Assembly (NCBI RefSeq): GCF_029541745.1
Contig: NZ_CP089746.1
Span: 186,001 to 250,000, forward strand
DNA from: Streptomyces sp. LX-29
Lineage (GTDB): Bacteria; Actinomycetota; Actinomycetes; Streptomycetales; Streptomycetaceae
Length of the DNA stretch: 64,000 nucleotides
Direction: 5' to 3'
Part shown: positions 17,243 through 26,529 of the stretch, one piece after another
Position numbering within the stretch: the stretch's first letter is position 1
Layout: every line of letters starts with the position of its first letter
Notes under the pieces: model-generated
What the model was told of the DNA's origin: nothing
The model's input: only the letters and a program-made list of their open reading frames with translations
Databases searched by the model: none
Program-made: the position numbers and the translations under genes

Positions 17243-17722
17243 TCAGTCCGGCTTCGGCCGGGACCGCAGGTGTCGCATCTGGGCGTGGCTGAGGTCGTGT
17301 GCCCGTCGCATGTGGCGGGTGATCACCTCGAGTTCGTCCTCGGTGTGGTCGTCGAGGAGCGCCTGCCACGCCTGGCCGAGGTCGTCCCACACCGCGGTGA
17401 CACGGGCGATGCGATCCGGCACCGGGCTGACCAGCACGCGACGGCGGTCCTGTGGGTCGGGGGCGCGGTGCACGTAGCCGCCCCGTTCGAGCCGGTCGAC
17501 CAGTCGTGTGGCCGAGCCCGTGGTCAGGCCCGTCATGTCGGCGATCTGCTTGACCGTGAGCGGCCCGGGCTCCGCTGTCAGCAGGCTCAGACACTGCACG
17601 TCGGTGGGGTGCAGTCCGAGGTGGTCGGCGATGGCCTGGTTGAACAGCACATAGGCCGCCAGGTAGCGGCGGGACTCCCTGGACAACTCCTCGTACAGCC
17701 GGGCCCGGCGTGAGTCTGTCAT
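17243..17722 (-). CDS. MarR family transcriptional regulator
   Basis: A 159-residue MarR protein. The winged helix lies at about residues 50-110: LTVKQIADMTGLTTGSATRL (recognition helix) followed by the wing DPQDRRRVLV. Flanking helices form the dimer. ATG 17722 is chosen since a GGAG site lies upstream; starts at 17740 or 17758 would extend the protein by 6-12 residues. It is divergent from an NmrA-like oxidoreductase gene, and two dyads lie in the shared promoter, so it probably represses that gene and itself in response to an electrophile or redox signal. This is inferred from arrangement only. Confidence 0.88.
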   Translation of the reverse strand: MTDSRRARLYEELSRESRRYLAAYVLFNQAIADHLGLHPTDVQCLSLLTAEPGPLTVKQIADMTGLTTGSATRLVDRLERGGYVHRAPDPQDRRRVLVSPVPDRIARVTAVWDDLGQAWQALLDDHTEDELEVITRHMRRAHDLSHAQMRHLRSRPKPD

Positions 17723-17741
17723 CTGGATCACACTCCACATC

Positions 17742-17785
17742 GCTGCGCGGCGCAGCAATCTCCTCTAGTCTTCTGCGTGACGCAG
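17742..17785. promoter_or_regulatory. Pair of MarR-type dyads
   Basis: GCTGCG-N3-CGCAGC at 17742-17756 and CTGCG-N3-CGCAG at 17773-17785 have the same core. Their centres are 30 bases apart, close to three helical turns. They lie between the MarR start (17722, minus) and the NmrA-like gene (17826, plus). Confidence 0.65.
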
Positions 17786-17825
17786 TTAATGCGTAACACA
17801 GCGATAGTACCTTTCAGGAGGACCC

Positions 17826-18701
17826 ATGCTCACCGTCGCCGTCACCGGAGCCACCGGCGCCCAGGGTGGGGCCACCGCCCGTGCCCTGCTGACAGCCGGG
17901 AACCGGGTGCGCGCGCTCACCCGCCACCCCGACTCCCCCGCCGCCGACGCCCTGCGCGGCCTCGGTGCCGAGGTGCGCCACGCCGACTTCGACGACCGCC
18001 CCTCGCTTGAGGCCGCTCTCCCCGGAGCGGACTCCCTCTTCGCGGTCACCACCCCGTTCGGCACCGACATCGCCACCGAGGTCCGGCAGGGCAAGGCCCT
18101 CGTCGATGCCGCGGTAGAGGCCCGTCTCGGGCACATCGTGTTCACCTCCGCCGCCCACGCGGACCGGGGCACCGGCATCCCGCATTACGAGAGCAAGCAC
18201 CTGATCGAGCAGCACCTCCGGGCAGCCGGGGTGCCCTGGACAGTGATCGCCCCAGCGGCGTTCATGGACAACTACGCCAGCGGCTGGACCCTCGACGGGC
18301 TGCGCGACGGCACCTTCGCCTGGCCCATGCCCGCCGACCGGCCCCTCACGCTCATCCCCGCCTCGGACATCGGCGCGTTCGCCGCGCTGGTTCTCCAGCG
18401 CCGTGACGAGTTCGCCGGCCGCCGCATCGACATCGCCTCCGACGAGCGCACCCCCGGTCAGATGGCGGACATCCTCGCAGCCGCCATCGGCCGCCAGGTC
18501 GCCCATGAGGAGGTCCCCCTGACCTACGTCCGGACCCGGTCGGCCGACCTGGCAGCCATGTTCGAGTACTTCACCACCACCGGCCTCGACGTCGACGTCA
18601 CCGGGCTGCGCCGCGACTACCCCGAAGTCGGCTGGCACACCTTCACCGACTGGGCCGTCGCCCAGGACTGGCCCGCCCTCCTGTCCACGGCGCCCGCGTG
18701 A
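17826..18701 (+). CDS. NmrA/QorB-like atypical SDR (NAD(P)-binding)
   Basis: A 291-residue atypical short-chain dehydrogenase of the NmrA-like group. The glycine motif TGATGAQGG is at residues 6-14 and the second strand has ALTRHPDSP, an Arg-containing site that suggests NADP. VTTPFGTDIATEVRQGKALV and HIVFTSAAHADRGTG are typical of NmrA/QorB proteins, which act as NAD(P)H:quinone reductases or redox sensors. A YxxxK catalytic pair is not obvious (HYESKHLIEQ contains a Y..xK-like arrangement). A strong AGGAG ribosome-binding site precedes ATG 17826. Divergent MarR regulation suggests induction by quinones or similar compounds. Confidence 0.85.
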   Translation: MLTVAVTGATGAQGGATARALLTAGNRVRALTRHPDSPAADALRGLGAEVRHADFDDRPSLEAALPGADSLFAVTTPFGTDIATEVRQGKALVDAAVEARLGHIVFTSAAHADRGTGIPHYESKHLIEQHLRAAGVPWTVIAPAAFMDNYASGWTLDGLRDGTFAWPMPADRPLTLIPASDIGAFAALVLQRRDEFAGRRIDIASDERTPGQMADILAAAIGRQVAHEEVPLTYVRTRSADLAAMFEYFTTTGLDVDVTGLRRDYPEVGWHTFTDWAVAQDWPALLSTAPA

Positions 18702-18775
18702 CAAGGCTCCAACCCTGACACTGCCGGGGGGACGGCCGTGGCCAGGGGTCCTGGTCTCGGATCACCGGTCTCGGA

Positions 18776-20278
18776 TCAGGGGCGAAGGGGTGAGAAGTCC
18801 GCTTGGCGCCACAGGGCACGGGCCGCGGTGTTCTGGGCCCCGGCAGGGCTGTCCGCCGTGTCCCAGACCTGGGAGGTCGACGTCGGGCCGTCGAGGGGTG
18901 ACCAACCGGGATCACCCGTGGTGGCGAAGCTGACCCAGGCTCCCATCATGCGCCGGGACAGCTCATGGTCTGCGGTACTGGGTGGGCCTCCGATGAGGAA
19001 CTCGGCACTGTCGAGGGCGAGGTTGCCGAAGGCGAAGGGGATGTCAGCGCAGTGCCAGGCGCGTACCACTCCCTCGGGGCCCTTACGGTGGCGGGCGAAG
19101 CGGGAGGTGAAGGCTCGGCCACCGGCTTGGGCGTGCCGCTCCGCGAGCCGGTTGCTGTACTCGCTGAACAGCAGGTCGCCGAAGATCGCAAGATGGACGT
19201 CGAGGACAGGGGCGTCGGGCATCAGCGCCCGGTAGCCCGGCACCAGGTCAGCGGGGAGGCGGAAGTGCCGTACGAAGTCGGCCAGTTGTTCGTCGGTGGT
19301 GACCTTCGCACCGCTGCCGACGGCGTCCATCAGCCAGTACTCCTCGGTGGTGTGGGACACCAGGAGGTCCACCGCCTCTGAGGCTCCGGCGGCCGTCGCG
19401 GACAGGGGGTCGCCGGGCAGGATGTCTCCGTCGACGACCGGACCGTAGATCACGGGGTTGTAGTGGCGGGGCCCGGAACCCGAATCCTGCCGGTAGCTCT
19501 CGACGACCCGATCGGAGGCCATGACCAGTTCGTGCGGGGTCGCGGACGTCAGGTGCGCGGACGTGGCGGGGATACCGGCCGCCACGGCAACCCTCCGGGT
19601 GGTCTCAACCGCGAGCTCCCTCGAGTAGCAAGGGCCGACGGCGCTGTGGGCGATGACGCGGCGGAACAGCCCGCGCGCCCGTTCCATCACCATCAGGCAG
19701 GCGGCCGAGGTCGCCCCGGAGGACTGCCCCGCTACCGTGACATTGGCCGGATCGCCACCGAAGGCGGCGATGTTCTCGCGCACCCACTGCAACGCGGCGA
19801 TCTGGTCGAGCAACCCCCGGTTCTCCGGGTACGGCGGCTCCGCGCCGGGCGGTATGTGACCGAAGCCCTCAAAACCAAGCCGGTAGTTGAACGTCACCAT
19901 GACCAGCCCGGCACCAGCCAGGGCGGTGCCGTCGAAGTCGGGCTGCGCGGAAGAGCCGAAGGTGTAGGCACCACCATGGATCCAGACCAGCACCGGCAAC
20001 GGGCCACTGTCGGATGCCGGAGCCCAGACGTTGAGCGTGAGGATGTCCTCGTCGCCGGGCGACCACGACGGCGCCCCGGGAAGCTGCGCCGACTGCGGGG
20101 CTACCGGTCCGAAGTCCCGGCACTCACGGACACCCTCCCACGCCTGCACCGGACGCGGCTCTCTGAACCGGTTGACCCCGAACGGCACGGCAGCATAGGG
20201 AATACCGAGGAACGCCACGACATCGGGGGCCGGCCGACGGCCTCGAACCAAACCGTCTTTCGTGCTGCGGACATCCAC
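18776..20278 (-). CDS. Type B carboxylesterase
   Basis: A 500-residue alpha/beta hydrolase of the carboxylesterase type B family. N-terminal FLGIPYAAVPFGVNRFR and the oxyanion-hole segment VWIHGGAYTFGS are diagnostic. The nucleophile elbow reads VTVAGQSSGATSA, with Ser in GQSSG in place of the common GESAG. The acidic and histidine residues of the triad would be in the C-terminal half (for example the AWHCADIPFAFG segment). There is no signal peptide, so it is likely cytoplasmic. The GTG start at 20278 is supported by GGAGGAAG six bases upstream. Physiological substrate unknown. Confidence 0.9.
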   Translation of the reverse strand: MDVRSTKDGLVRGRRPAPDVVAFLGIPYAAVPFGVNRFREPRPVQAWEGVRECRDFGPVAPQSAQLPGAPSWSPGDEDILTLNVWAPASDSGPLPVLVWIHGGAYTFGSSAQPDFDGTALAGAGLVMVTFNYRLGFEGFGHIPPGAEPPYPENRGLLDQIAALQWVRENIAAFGGDPANVTVAGQSSGATSAACLMVMERARGLFRRVIAHSAVGPCYSRELAVETTRRVAVAAGIPATSAHLTSATPHELVMASDRVVESYRQDSGSGPRHYNPVIYGPVVDGDILPGDPLSATAAGASEAVDLLVSHTTEEYWLMDAVGSGAKVTTDEQLADFVRHFRLPADLVPGYRALMPDAPVLDVHLAIFGDLLFSEYSNRLAERHAQAGGRAFTSRFARHRKGPEGVVRAWHCADIPFAFGNLALDSAEFLIGGPPSTADHELSRRMMGAWVSFATTGDPGWSPLDGPTSTSQVWDTADSPAGAQNTAARALWRQADFSPLRP

Positions 20279-20610
20279 GGGCTTCCTCCATCGGACGGGA
20301 CGCGCCGGCTGCCCGCATCGATCTCAACCCGAGCGTGCCGTCGAACTCGGCTCTCAGCCTGACAGGGATGCGGGGTCCAGCACCAACACCGGGATCCGCC
20401 CCATTGACGCACGTGAGATGTCAATCGGCTGAGGCCGGCCCTCTGGGTTCCACGTCGCGGTGGTCCGCTCGTCCGCTCAGCCGGTGCGACACATCTCGCC
20501 GCGTCACACGATCAGCGACAGAGCCGGTCGCCCGGCGGCCGGACTCCATCGAGCACATTCTCGATGCGGTCGCCGGGAAGACCGGGCGTCTGCCGCGTAC
20601 CCCGCCATCG
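20279..20610. other. Intergenic stretch, no gene seen
   Basis: About 330 bases between the esterase start and the helicase terminator. It should hold the esterase promoter. I see no protein-like frame, tRNA or repeat in it. Confidence 0.5.
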
Positions 20611-20658
20611 GCGGCTCAGGGCTCCTGGAGGCCGATGCCTCCAGGAGCCCTGAGCCGC
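20611..20658 (-). terminator. Strong terminator hairpin of the DEAD-box helicase gene
   Basis: A perfect 22-bp stem (20611-20632 and 20637-20658) with a 4-base loop, starting 8 bases after the helicase stop codon. It is one of the strongest hairpins in the window. Confidence 0.85.
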
Positions 20659-20666
20659 GCTGAGGG

Positions 20667-22331
20667 TTACTTCGCCGTCCGCGAGGGCTTCCTCGTCGGC
20701 GCTTTCGCCGTGGACGTCGTCGGTCGGCCCGATCCGCGGGCGACCTTGCCGGTGGCGGCGCCGTTCGGGGTGCCCGCCGCGCCCCTCTTGGCTCCCTCGG
20801 ATACCACCCGGCGGCGAGCACCACGCCCGCCGGCCGCGGAGGAGCTGTCGGGCGCTGCCGCGCCGGAGCCGGTCCGGCGGCCCGAGCCCCGTGCCCCTGT
20901 CCCTGTCCCGGTGGCGGCACCTGCGGCGTTCTCGGACCTGCCGCCGCCGTTTCGGCGTCGGCGGCCGGATCGCCTGCCGGGCTCGGCGTCGGTCTTCCGG
21001 CTCGGACGGGACGTCGTCGGTGTCGCCTGCCGGGGAACCTCGATGGTGATCGCCACACCGGAAGGCTCGCGGGCACCGGTGATGGTGGCCAGTTCCGCGT
21101 CACCGGACGTGACGCGGGCCGTCCTGGGGCGGATCCCCGCGTCCGACATGAGCCGGGTGACGTCTCGCTTCTGGTCGGGCAGGACCAGGGTGACCACGCT
21201 GCCGGAGCCGCCCGCGCGGGCGGTGCGGCCGCCCCGGTGGAGGTAGTCCTTGTGGTCGGTGGGGGGATCGACGTTCACGACGAGGTCGAGATCGTCGATG
21301 TGTATGCCCCGGGCCGCGACGTTCGTCGCCACCAACGCGGTGACCTGACCGTTCTTGAACTGGTCCAGGGTCCGGTTCCGCTGCGGCTGGGAGCGGCCTC
21401 CGTGCAGTGCCGCGGCGCGGACACCGACGGCCAGGAGCCGCTTGGCGAGCCGGTCAGCCGATCGCTTGGTGTCGAGGAAGAGGATGACCCGGCCGTCACG
21501 GGCCGCGATGCGCGTGGTGACGGCCTTCTTGTCGGTCTCGTTCAGGACGTGGAGCACGTGGTGCTCCATGGTGGTCACCGCCCCCGCGGACGGGTCCACG
21601 GAGTGGACGACGGGGTCGGTCAGGAACCGCTGCACCAGACGGTCGATGTTGCGGTCCAGGGTGGCGGAGAAGAGCATGCGCTGCCCGTCGGGCCGTACCT
21701 GCTGGATCAGCTTGGTGATCTGCGGCAGGAAGCCCATGTCGGTCATCTGGTCGGCTTCGTCCAGCACCGTGATGCGCACGCTGTCGAGTACGCAGTCCCC
21801 GCGTTCCACGAGGTCGTTGAGCCTGCCGGGGCTCGCCACGAGCACCTCGGCGCCGCGCCGGAGCGTGCTGGCCTGCTTCGTGATGGACAGCCCGCCGACC
21901 ACGGTGGCCAGCCGGAGGTTCACCGCCGTGGCGTAGGGCGTCAGCGCGTCCGCCACCTGCTGGGCGAGTTCACGGGTGGGGACCAGGACAAGGGCGAGGG
22001 GTGCCTTCGGCTCCGCGCGCAGCCCGGCCGTGCGGGCCAGGAGCGCCAGCCCGAACGCGAGGGTCTTGCCGGAGCCGGTGCGCCCCCGTGCCAGCAGGTC
22101 ACGGCCGGCGAGGGAGTTGGGCAGCGTGGCGGCCTGAATGGGGAAGGGGGTGCTCAGACCCTGCGCGGTGAGAGTCTTCAGCAGCCCTGCGGGCATGTCC
22201 AGACCGGCGAAGTCCTCGACGGCGGGAAGCGCGGGTGTCGTGCTTTCCGGCATGCGGAACTCCCTCGGCGACGAGTCGGGCGAGGGGGGCGAGGAGGTGC
22301 GTCGGGTCGGCTTCTGGGGCCTGCGGGACAT
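20667..22331 (-). CDS. DEAD-box ATP-dependent RNA helicase
   Basis: A 554-residue RNA helicase. Domain 1: Q motif region (FPIQAATLP), motif I ARGRTGSGKTLAF, PTRELAQQV, DEADQMTDMG and SAT in LFSATLDRN. Domain 2: FLDTKRSADRL, VAARGIHIDDLDLVVN and HRGGRTARAG. The last 130 residues are a low-complexity basic tail rich in Arg, Gly, Ala and Ser that should bind RNA. ATG 22331 is chosen because GAAGGG lies upstream; the longer frame runs into the neighbouring cold-shock gene. Its location just downstream of a cold-shock protein gene on the same strand suggests a cold- or RNA-structure response, as for CsdA-like helicases, though a terminator separates the two genes. Confidence 0.93.
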   Translation of the reverse strand: MSRRPQKPTRRTSSPPSPDSSPREFRMPESTTPALPAVEDFAGLDMPAGLLKTLTAQGLSTPFPIQAATLPNSLAGRDLLARGRTGSGKTLAFGLALLARTAGLRAEPKAPLALVLVPTRELAQQVADALTPYATAVNLRLATVVGGLSITKQASTLRRGAEVLVASPGRLNDLVERGDCVLDSVRITVLDEADQMTDMGFLPQITKLIQQVRPDGQRMLFSATLDRNIDRLVQRFLTDPVVHSVDPSAGAVTTMEHHVLHVLNETDKKAVTTRIAARDGRVILFLDTKRSADRLAKRLLAVGVRAAALHGGRSQPQRNRTLDQFKNGQVTALVATNVAARGIHIDDLDLVVNVDPPTDHKDYLHRGGRTARAGGSGSVVTLVLPDQKRDVTRLMSDAGIRPRTARVTSGDAELATITGAREPSGVAITIEVPRQATPTTSRPSRKTDAEPGRRSGRRRRNGGGRSENAAGAATGTGTGARGSGRRTGSGAAAPDSSSAAGGRGARRRVVSEGAKRGAAGTPNGAATGKVARGSGRPTTSTAKAPTRKPSRTAK

Positions 22332-22362
22332 GCGAGTATTGCCCTTCTGGAAACAGCACGAA

Positions 22363-22395
22363 CCGGGGTCCGCACCCTGGCGGTGCGGACCCCGG
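22363..22395 (-). terminator. Terminator hairpin of the cold-shock gene
   Basis: A perfect 14-bp stem (22363-22376 and 22382-22395) with a 5-base loop, beginning 21 bases after the stop codon of the cold-shock gene and just upstream of the helicase start. Incomplete termination here could let the helicase be co-transcribed. Confidence 0.85.
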
Positions 22396-22416
22396 TGGCG
22401 GATACGCGTCCGGCGA

Positions 22417-22620
22417 TCAGGCGGGGACGATGTTCTCCGCCTGCGGGCCCTTCTGGCCCTGCGTGACGTCGAAGGAGACCCGCTGGCCCTCCTGGAGCTC
22501 ACGGAAGCCCTGCGTCGCGATGTTCGAGTAGTGGGCGAAGACGTCGGGGCCGCCGCCGTCCTGCTGGATGAAGCCGAAACCCTTTTCGGCGTTGAACCAC
22601 TTCACGGTTCCCTGTGCCAT
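22417..22620 (-). CDS. Cold-shock domain protein
   Basis: A 67-residue CspA-type protein, full length for the family. [18 protein letters not shown] carries RNP1 (KGFGFI) and [10 protein letters not shown] is RNP2, in the Streptomyces form. It is a single five-stranded OB fold that binds single-stranded RNA and DNA and melts RNA secondary structure. ATG 22620 has an AGAAGGAG site at ideal distance. The 5' untranslated region upstream appears long, as in regulated csp genes. A terminator and a DEAD-box helicase gene follow. Confidence 0.95.
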   Translation of the reverse strand: MAQGTVKWFNAEKGFGFIQQDGGGPDVFAHYSNIATQGFRELQEGQRVSFDVTQGQKGPQAENIVPA

Positions 22621-23298
22621 GATCTTCTCCTTCTGTAGGCAGAGGCCCCATCCGGAGATGCCGGAAACAAATAATGCGCCCGAAGGATGAACATTCCTGT
22701 CAGGCGCACATAGGTTCATGGGTACCACAACTGCAACGCCAAAAACGGTAGCACAACCCGACGGCGGCAGTCGACTCGACGCGCGTCGCCGTCATGTCAT
22801 CGAAACACGTTTCCGCCGGTCAGCGGTGTTTCCACGGTGGCCTGCATGCGGAGGGCTGCGAAGGCTGTCCGCAGAGTGACGGCGGTGACGGCGTGATCCC
22901 GGATCGCTCCCGGCGTTGCGGGACCGCCGCCACGGCTGGGGCGGCCAGCGGGCCCTTGTCTTCGCGATCAGCTCAGGAGGATCCGCGATCGCGCCCGCTT
23001 ACGGGCCCTCGTGCAGGCCGGCGTCGGCCGGGCCACAGGTGAAGCCGGTGAACAGGCGAAAGACGGCACCACCACGGCACGCCTCAACACCGTGGCGCCT
23101 ACGGCACCACCACATCGACACTCTCGTCCTGTCCGTGGGGCCGCCGCGGCGGGGGTCCGCGGCGGCTGTGGCCACTCTGCCCCTCCCGGACGCCGCGCAC
23201 ATCGGTCATTCGACCGATGAGGACGCGCCGTCTTCTCGTCGGCCGACCACCGCACCTCAACCGTGCGCGCCGGCGGCCCCGGGGCGGCGACGGGCATG
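22621..23298. other. Cold-shock leader and stretch without a gene
   Basis: The first 110-150 bases should hold the cold-shock promoter and leader, which is relatively AT-rich around 22660-22740. The remainder to 23298 has no convincing gene. A short minus-strand stretch near 22800-22860 reads MQATVETPLTGGNV and then stops, resembling the N-terminus of aminoglycoside-phosphotransferase-like enzymes; it is too short to call a pseudogene with confidence. Confidence 0.45.
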
Positions 23299-23808
23299 TC
23301 AGGCCGCGGTGACCGGGAGTGCGCCGGGCGCGGTGTCGCCCAGGTAGGCGCGGGCCAGGCGCAGGGAGTCCTCGAAGATGCGGTAGTCGGTGACCAGGCC
23401 GTCCCGGACTGTGATCTTGAGGACGAACTCGTCGTCCAGGGTCTGTCCGGAACGGTGGTAGCGGTAGGCGAAGCGGCCGGGGATCAGGACCGTGTCGCCG
23501 AGCTCGGCCATGCCGTGGATGTCGAAGGCGAGCGGTTCGGCGACGGTGAAGACGAGTTCGAGGAACTCCCGCAGGCTCGCGTGCCCACGCCGTTCGCCGG
23601 CCCAGGGCACCAGCGCGGGCTCCCCCGGCACGTACCAGTGGGCGTCCTCGTCGACCAGGGCCAGTATCCGGTCCAGGTCGTGGGTGGCGAACGCCGCGAA
23701 GAACGCGCGGACGGTCTCGGTGGAGGTCTCGGCGGTGGAGGTCTCGGTGGCGGCGGTCTCGGTGGAGGTCGCGGTGGCGGTGGCGGTGGCGGTGGCGGTG
23801 GCGGTCAT
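23299..23808 (-). CDS. SnoaL-like/NTF2-fold protein
   Basis: A 169-residue protein. After a 35-residue low-complexity Thr/Ala/Glu leader (MTATATATATATAT, then TSTE repeats) comes an NTF2-fold domain: VRAFFAAFATHDLDRILALV, DEDAHWYVPG, HASLREFLELVFTV and VTDYRIFEDSLRLARAYL. Such folds serve as small cyclases, hydrolases or ligand-binding proteins, and the substrate is unknown. The leader is encoded by a hexanucleotide repeat, and an initiation codon further in cannot be excluded. It is divergent from a LysR-type regulator, which probably controls it. Confidence 0.8.
   Translation of the reverse strand: MTATATATATATATSTETAATETSTAETSTETVRAFFAAFATHDLDRILALVDEDAHWYVPGEPALVPWAGERRGHASLREFLELVFTVAEPLAFDIHGMAELGDTVLIPGRFAYRYHRSGQTLDDEFVLKITVRDGLVTDYRIFEDSLRLARAYLGDTAPGALPVTAA
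23773..23802. repeat. GGTGGC hexanucleotide microsatellite inside the SnoaL-like gene
   Basis: Five or more copies of GGTGGC in tandem, encoding alternating Thr-Ala near the N-terminus of the minus-strand gene. Related nonamers (GGTGGAGGTCTC type) continue at 23715-23770. Loss or gain of units would keep the frame. Confidence 0.75.
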
Positions 23809-23922
23809 GGTGGGCCTCGCTTGCTGGGCAGGAACGACGTGCCCGACCAGGCTGACAGCCCGACAGTGCGGCCATGCCCTGTGTGTGAAACTGGCTATGG
23901 CGTCCATGCCTGGGAGGCAAGA

Positions 23923-24810
23923 GTGGAATTGCGGCTGCTCCGCTACGCGGTCACGGTCGCGGACGAGGGGTCCGTCAGCGCGGCGGCCCGCCGCCTCCAC
24001 ATGACCCAGCCCACCCTCAGTCGCCAGCTGCGCGAGCTCGAGCGGCAGATGGACACCGTGCTGTTCGCCCGCGACGGCCGGACCCTCGTGCCCACCGCGG
24101 CCGGGACCGCCCTGGTGGACCGGGCGCGGCGCGTCCTGGCCGAGGCCGGCCGGCTACGGGAGGACGTGGACGCGGCGGCTCAGGGTCGCACCGGACGGCT
24201 GACCGTCACCTTCTCCGGGTCCGGCATCAACGGCCCGCTCGGCGCCGCCCTGGGTCGCCTCCACACCGATCTGCCCGACCTGGACCTGCGGCTGGTGGAG
24301 AGCTTCGACGACCACGCCATGTCGCAGGGTGTCCTGGACGGGCGCTACGACCTCGCGGTCCAGCGCCTGCCGTTGGCGAGCGGCGAACTGACCGCCACCG
24401 CCTGGTGGAGCGAACCGCTCTCCGTCTTCCTGCCCGCCGCGCACCCCCTCGCCCAGGGCCTGGCGCGACAGCCCGCCGACCTGACGGTCCTGGACGAGAT
24501 CCCCTTGGTGCTCTGGCCCCGCGACGTCTCGCCGCGCTCCTACGACGAGATCATCGCCCTGTGCCACCGCGCGGGCGTCAGCCCGCGCGTCGCCGCCGAA
24601 GGTCGAACCGTCCAGACCCTGCTCGCCCTGGTCGCCGCCGGATTCGGCGCCGCCATCCTCACGGACTCACACCGCACTCTGCGCCGCACCGGCGTCACCC
24701 CGCGACTCCTCAACCACACGTCCTCCACCCTCTACCTCACCCACCGCACCGACAACGCCAACCCCTCCCTCGGCCGACTCCTCGACGCGCTCACCCTCAA
24801 GCCGGGCTGA
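23923..24810 (+). CDS. LysR family transcriptional regulator
   Basis: A 295-residue LysR-type regulator. The N-terminal winged helix is at residues 1-60 (ELRLLRYAVTVADEGSVSAA, ARRLHMTQPTLSRQLRELE), followed by a linker helix and a two-lobed effector domain from about residue 90 (GRLTVTFSGSG). The GTG start at 23923 has GGGAGG five bases upstream, better than any earlier codon in the frame. Divergent to the SnoaL-like gene, with 114 bases in between. Effector unknown. Confidence 0.92.
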   Translation: MELRLLRYAVTVADEGSVSAAARRLHMTQPTLSRQLRELERQMDTVLFARDGRTLVPTAAGTALVDRARRVLAEAGRLREDVDAAAQGRTGRLTVTFSGSGINGPLGAALGRLHTDLPDLDLRLVESFDDHAMSQGVLDGRYDLAVQRLPLASGELTATAWWSEPLSVFLPAAHPLAQGLARQPADLTVLDEIPLVLWPRDVSPRSYDEIIALCHRAGVSPRVAAEGRTVQTLLALVAAGFGAAILTDSHRTLRRTGVTPRLLNHTSSTLYLTHRTDNANPSLGRLLDALTLKPG

Positions 24811-24852
24811 GGCACGGCCGCGGCGGCTCCGGCCGTCCCTCGGGGCGGCTTT

Positions 24853-26256
24853 CTACGGCCTGCGCGCGGCCGGGGCGAACAGGCCCTCCGGGTCGTAGCC
24901 GGCCCGGATGCGTTCGAGCCGGTCCTCGTGCGAGCCGAAGACCGCGCCCCGCAGCTCGCTCGCGTCCTCGCCGAGTCCGGCGAAGTTGACGTACGTCCCG
25001 CCGCTCGAGAACGGCTTCATCGCGTCCCATGCCGAGCGCGCCCACCCGATCGCGGACTCGTCCAGCGCCGGGTCCCGCCAGCCCGCGTCGATGCTCACGT
25101 TGAAGCGCGCGGAGCGGTGCGCGAACGCGCTGTCGTCGTGCCCGACGCGGGCCACGGCGCCGCCCAGGGTGCGGATGACGACGAGGCTCTCCGGGGTCGG
25201 CCGCCGGGAGTCCCAGTCCAGCAGGGTCCTGATGGCCTCGTCGCTCAGCTCGTCCATGAAGTGCGACTTCATGAAGTAGCGTTCACCGTCGGGGAACCGC
25301 CAGGTGTTGGCGCTCTGGAGCGTGACGTAGGGCACGGTTCCGCTCAGGTCCATGAGCGGCGGGCCCAGTTCGCGCTGCGGCGCCAGGGCTGCGGTGGCAC
25401 CGTCGCCCGATGGGCCCCCGTACACGGCCCCGATCATGACGCAGTTCGCTCTGTGCAGTTCCTGCGGGATCGCGGGGTCGGTGGGGACGCTCCAGAGCAG
25501 GAGTTCCGGCGTGACCGTCTCCGGCGCGGTGTACGTCGCGTCCCGCCAGGCCCGCAGGACGGACTCGGCGCGCTCGTACGGGTGGAGAACCAGCACCCCG
25601 GCCACCTCCGGGCCGAGCGGGTGGAGGTCGTACTCGAAGGACGTGACGACCCCGATGCCCCGGCCCCCGCCGCGCGCGGCCCAGAACAGCTCGGGCTCCT
25701 CCTCCCGGCTCGCCGTGCGCACCACGCCGTCCGCGGTGACGATCTCCAGCGAGCGGACGCTGTCACAGCTCAGGCCGAACGTCCGCATCACGAACCCGAA
25801 GCCGCCGCCGAGCGTGAGCCCGGCGATCCCGGTCGCCGAGATCTCCCCACCCGGCGTGGCCAGCCCGTGCACCTGGGTCTCGCGGTCGAGTTCTCCCCAC
25901 GTCACGCCGGGCTGGGCACGCGCCGTACGAGCCGCGGGATCGACGTGCACACCCTTCATGCGCGACAGGTCGATCACCAGCCCGTCGTCGCACACCGCGC
26001 TCCCGGCCACCTGGTGCCCGCCTCCGCGGATGCTCACGACCGGCCGGTGCTCCCGCGCGGCGCGCACCGCCTCGACGACGTCGGCCGTTCCGGCACATCG
26101 GGCGATCACCGCGGGCCGGCGGTCGATCAACCCGTTCCACACCGTCCGCGCCTCGTCGTAGCGGGGGTGGCCGCTGTCGATCACCTCGCCGTGCAGCGAG
26201 GACCGCAGCCGCCCGGTCAGGGCCTGTTGGTGCGTCCCCGTCCGCTCGTCCGACAT
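24853..26256 (-). CDS. FAD-linked oxidase, berberine-bridge enzyme family
   Basis: A 467-residue flavoprotein with an N-terminal FAD_binding_4 domain and a C-terminal BBE tail (RAGYDPEGLFAPA). The flavin-linking histidine is in VSIRGGGHQVAGSAV, and a cysteine in FGLSCDSVRSLEIVTADG is at the position of the second covalent link in bicovalent members. Enzymes of this family oxidise sugars, alkaloids and polyketides with O2. No Tat signal is seen, so it is likely cytoplasmic. ATG 26256 is chosen because GGAGAGG lies eight bases upstream; a GTG three codons earlier overlaps that site. It is convergent with the LysR gene. Substrate unknown. Confidence 0.9.
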   Translation of the reverse strand: MSDERTGTHQQALTGRLRSSLHGEVIDSGHPRYDEARTVWNGLIDRRPAVIARCAGTADVVEAVRAAREHRPVVSIRGGGHQVAGSAVCDDGLVIDLSRMKGVHVDPAARTARAQPGVTWGELDRETQVHGLATPGGEISATGIAGLTLGGGFGFVMRTFGLSCDSVRSLEIVTADGVVRTASREEEPELFWAARGGGRGIGVVTSFEYDLHPLGPEVAGVLVLHPYERAESVLRAWRDATYTAPETVTPELLLWSVPTDPAIPQELHRANCVMIGAVYGGPSGDGATAALAPQRELGPPLMDLSGTVPYVTLQSANTWRFPDGERYFMKSHFMDELSDEAIRTLLDWDSRRPTPESLVVIRTLGGAVARVGHDDSAFAHRSARFNVSIDAGWRDPALDESAIGWARSAWDAMKPFSSGGTYVNFAGLGEDASELRGAVFGSHEDRLERIRAGYDPEGLFAPAARRP

Positions 26257-26529
26257 GGCCGTCACCTCTCCCCGCGCGGCCTCTCCCCGCGCGTAGGGCG
26301 TCGCGCTACCCCTCGTTCCACGCTAGGCCGGGCCGCCCACCCCCGCATCACGGCCGCCGAACGCGACCGGAGGGGGTCCCCCTTCGCGGGGGCCCACCAG
26401 GGTGGCCCAGCTCTTCCGCGGCACCAGTCGGTCGAATCCACGAGAGTGGCTCACGTTCCCTCCGGCCTGCCCGAAAGTGAGCGCCGAGCGGGCCGGAGGA
26501 TGGCCGGGGCTACCGACGCCTACACGCTC

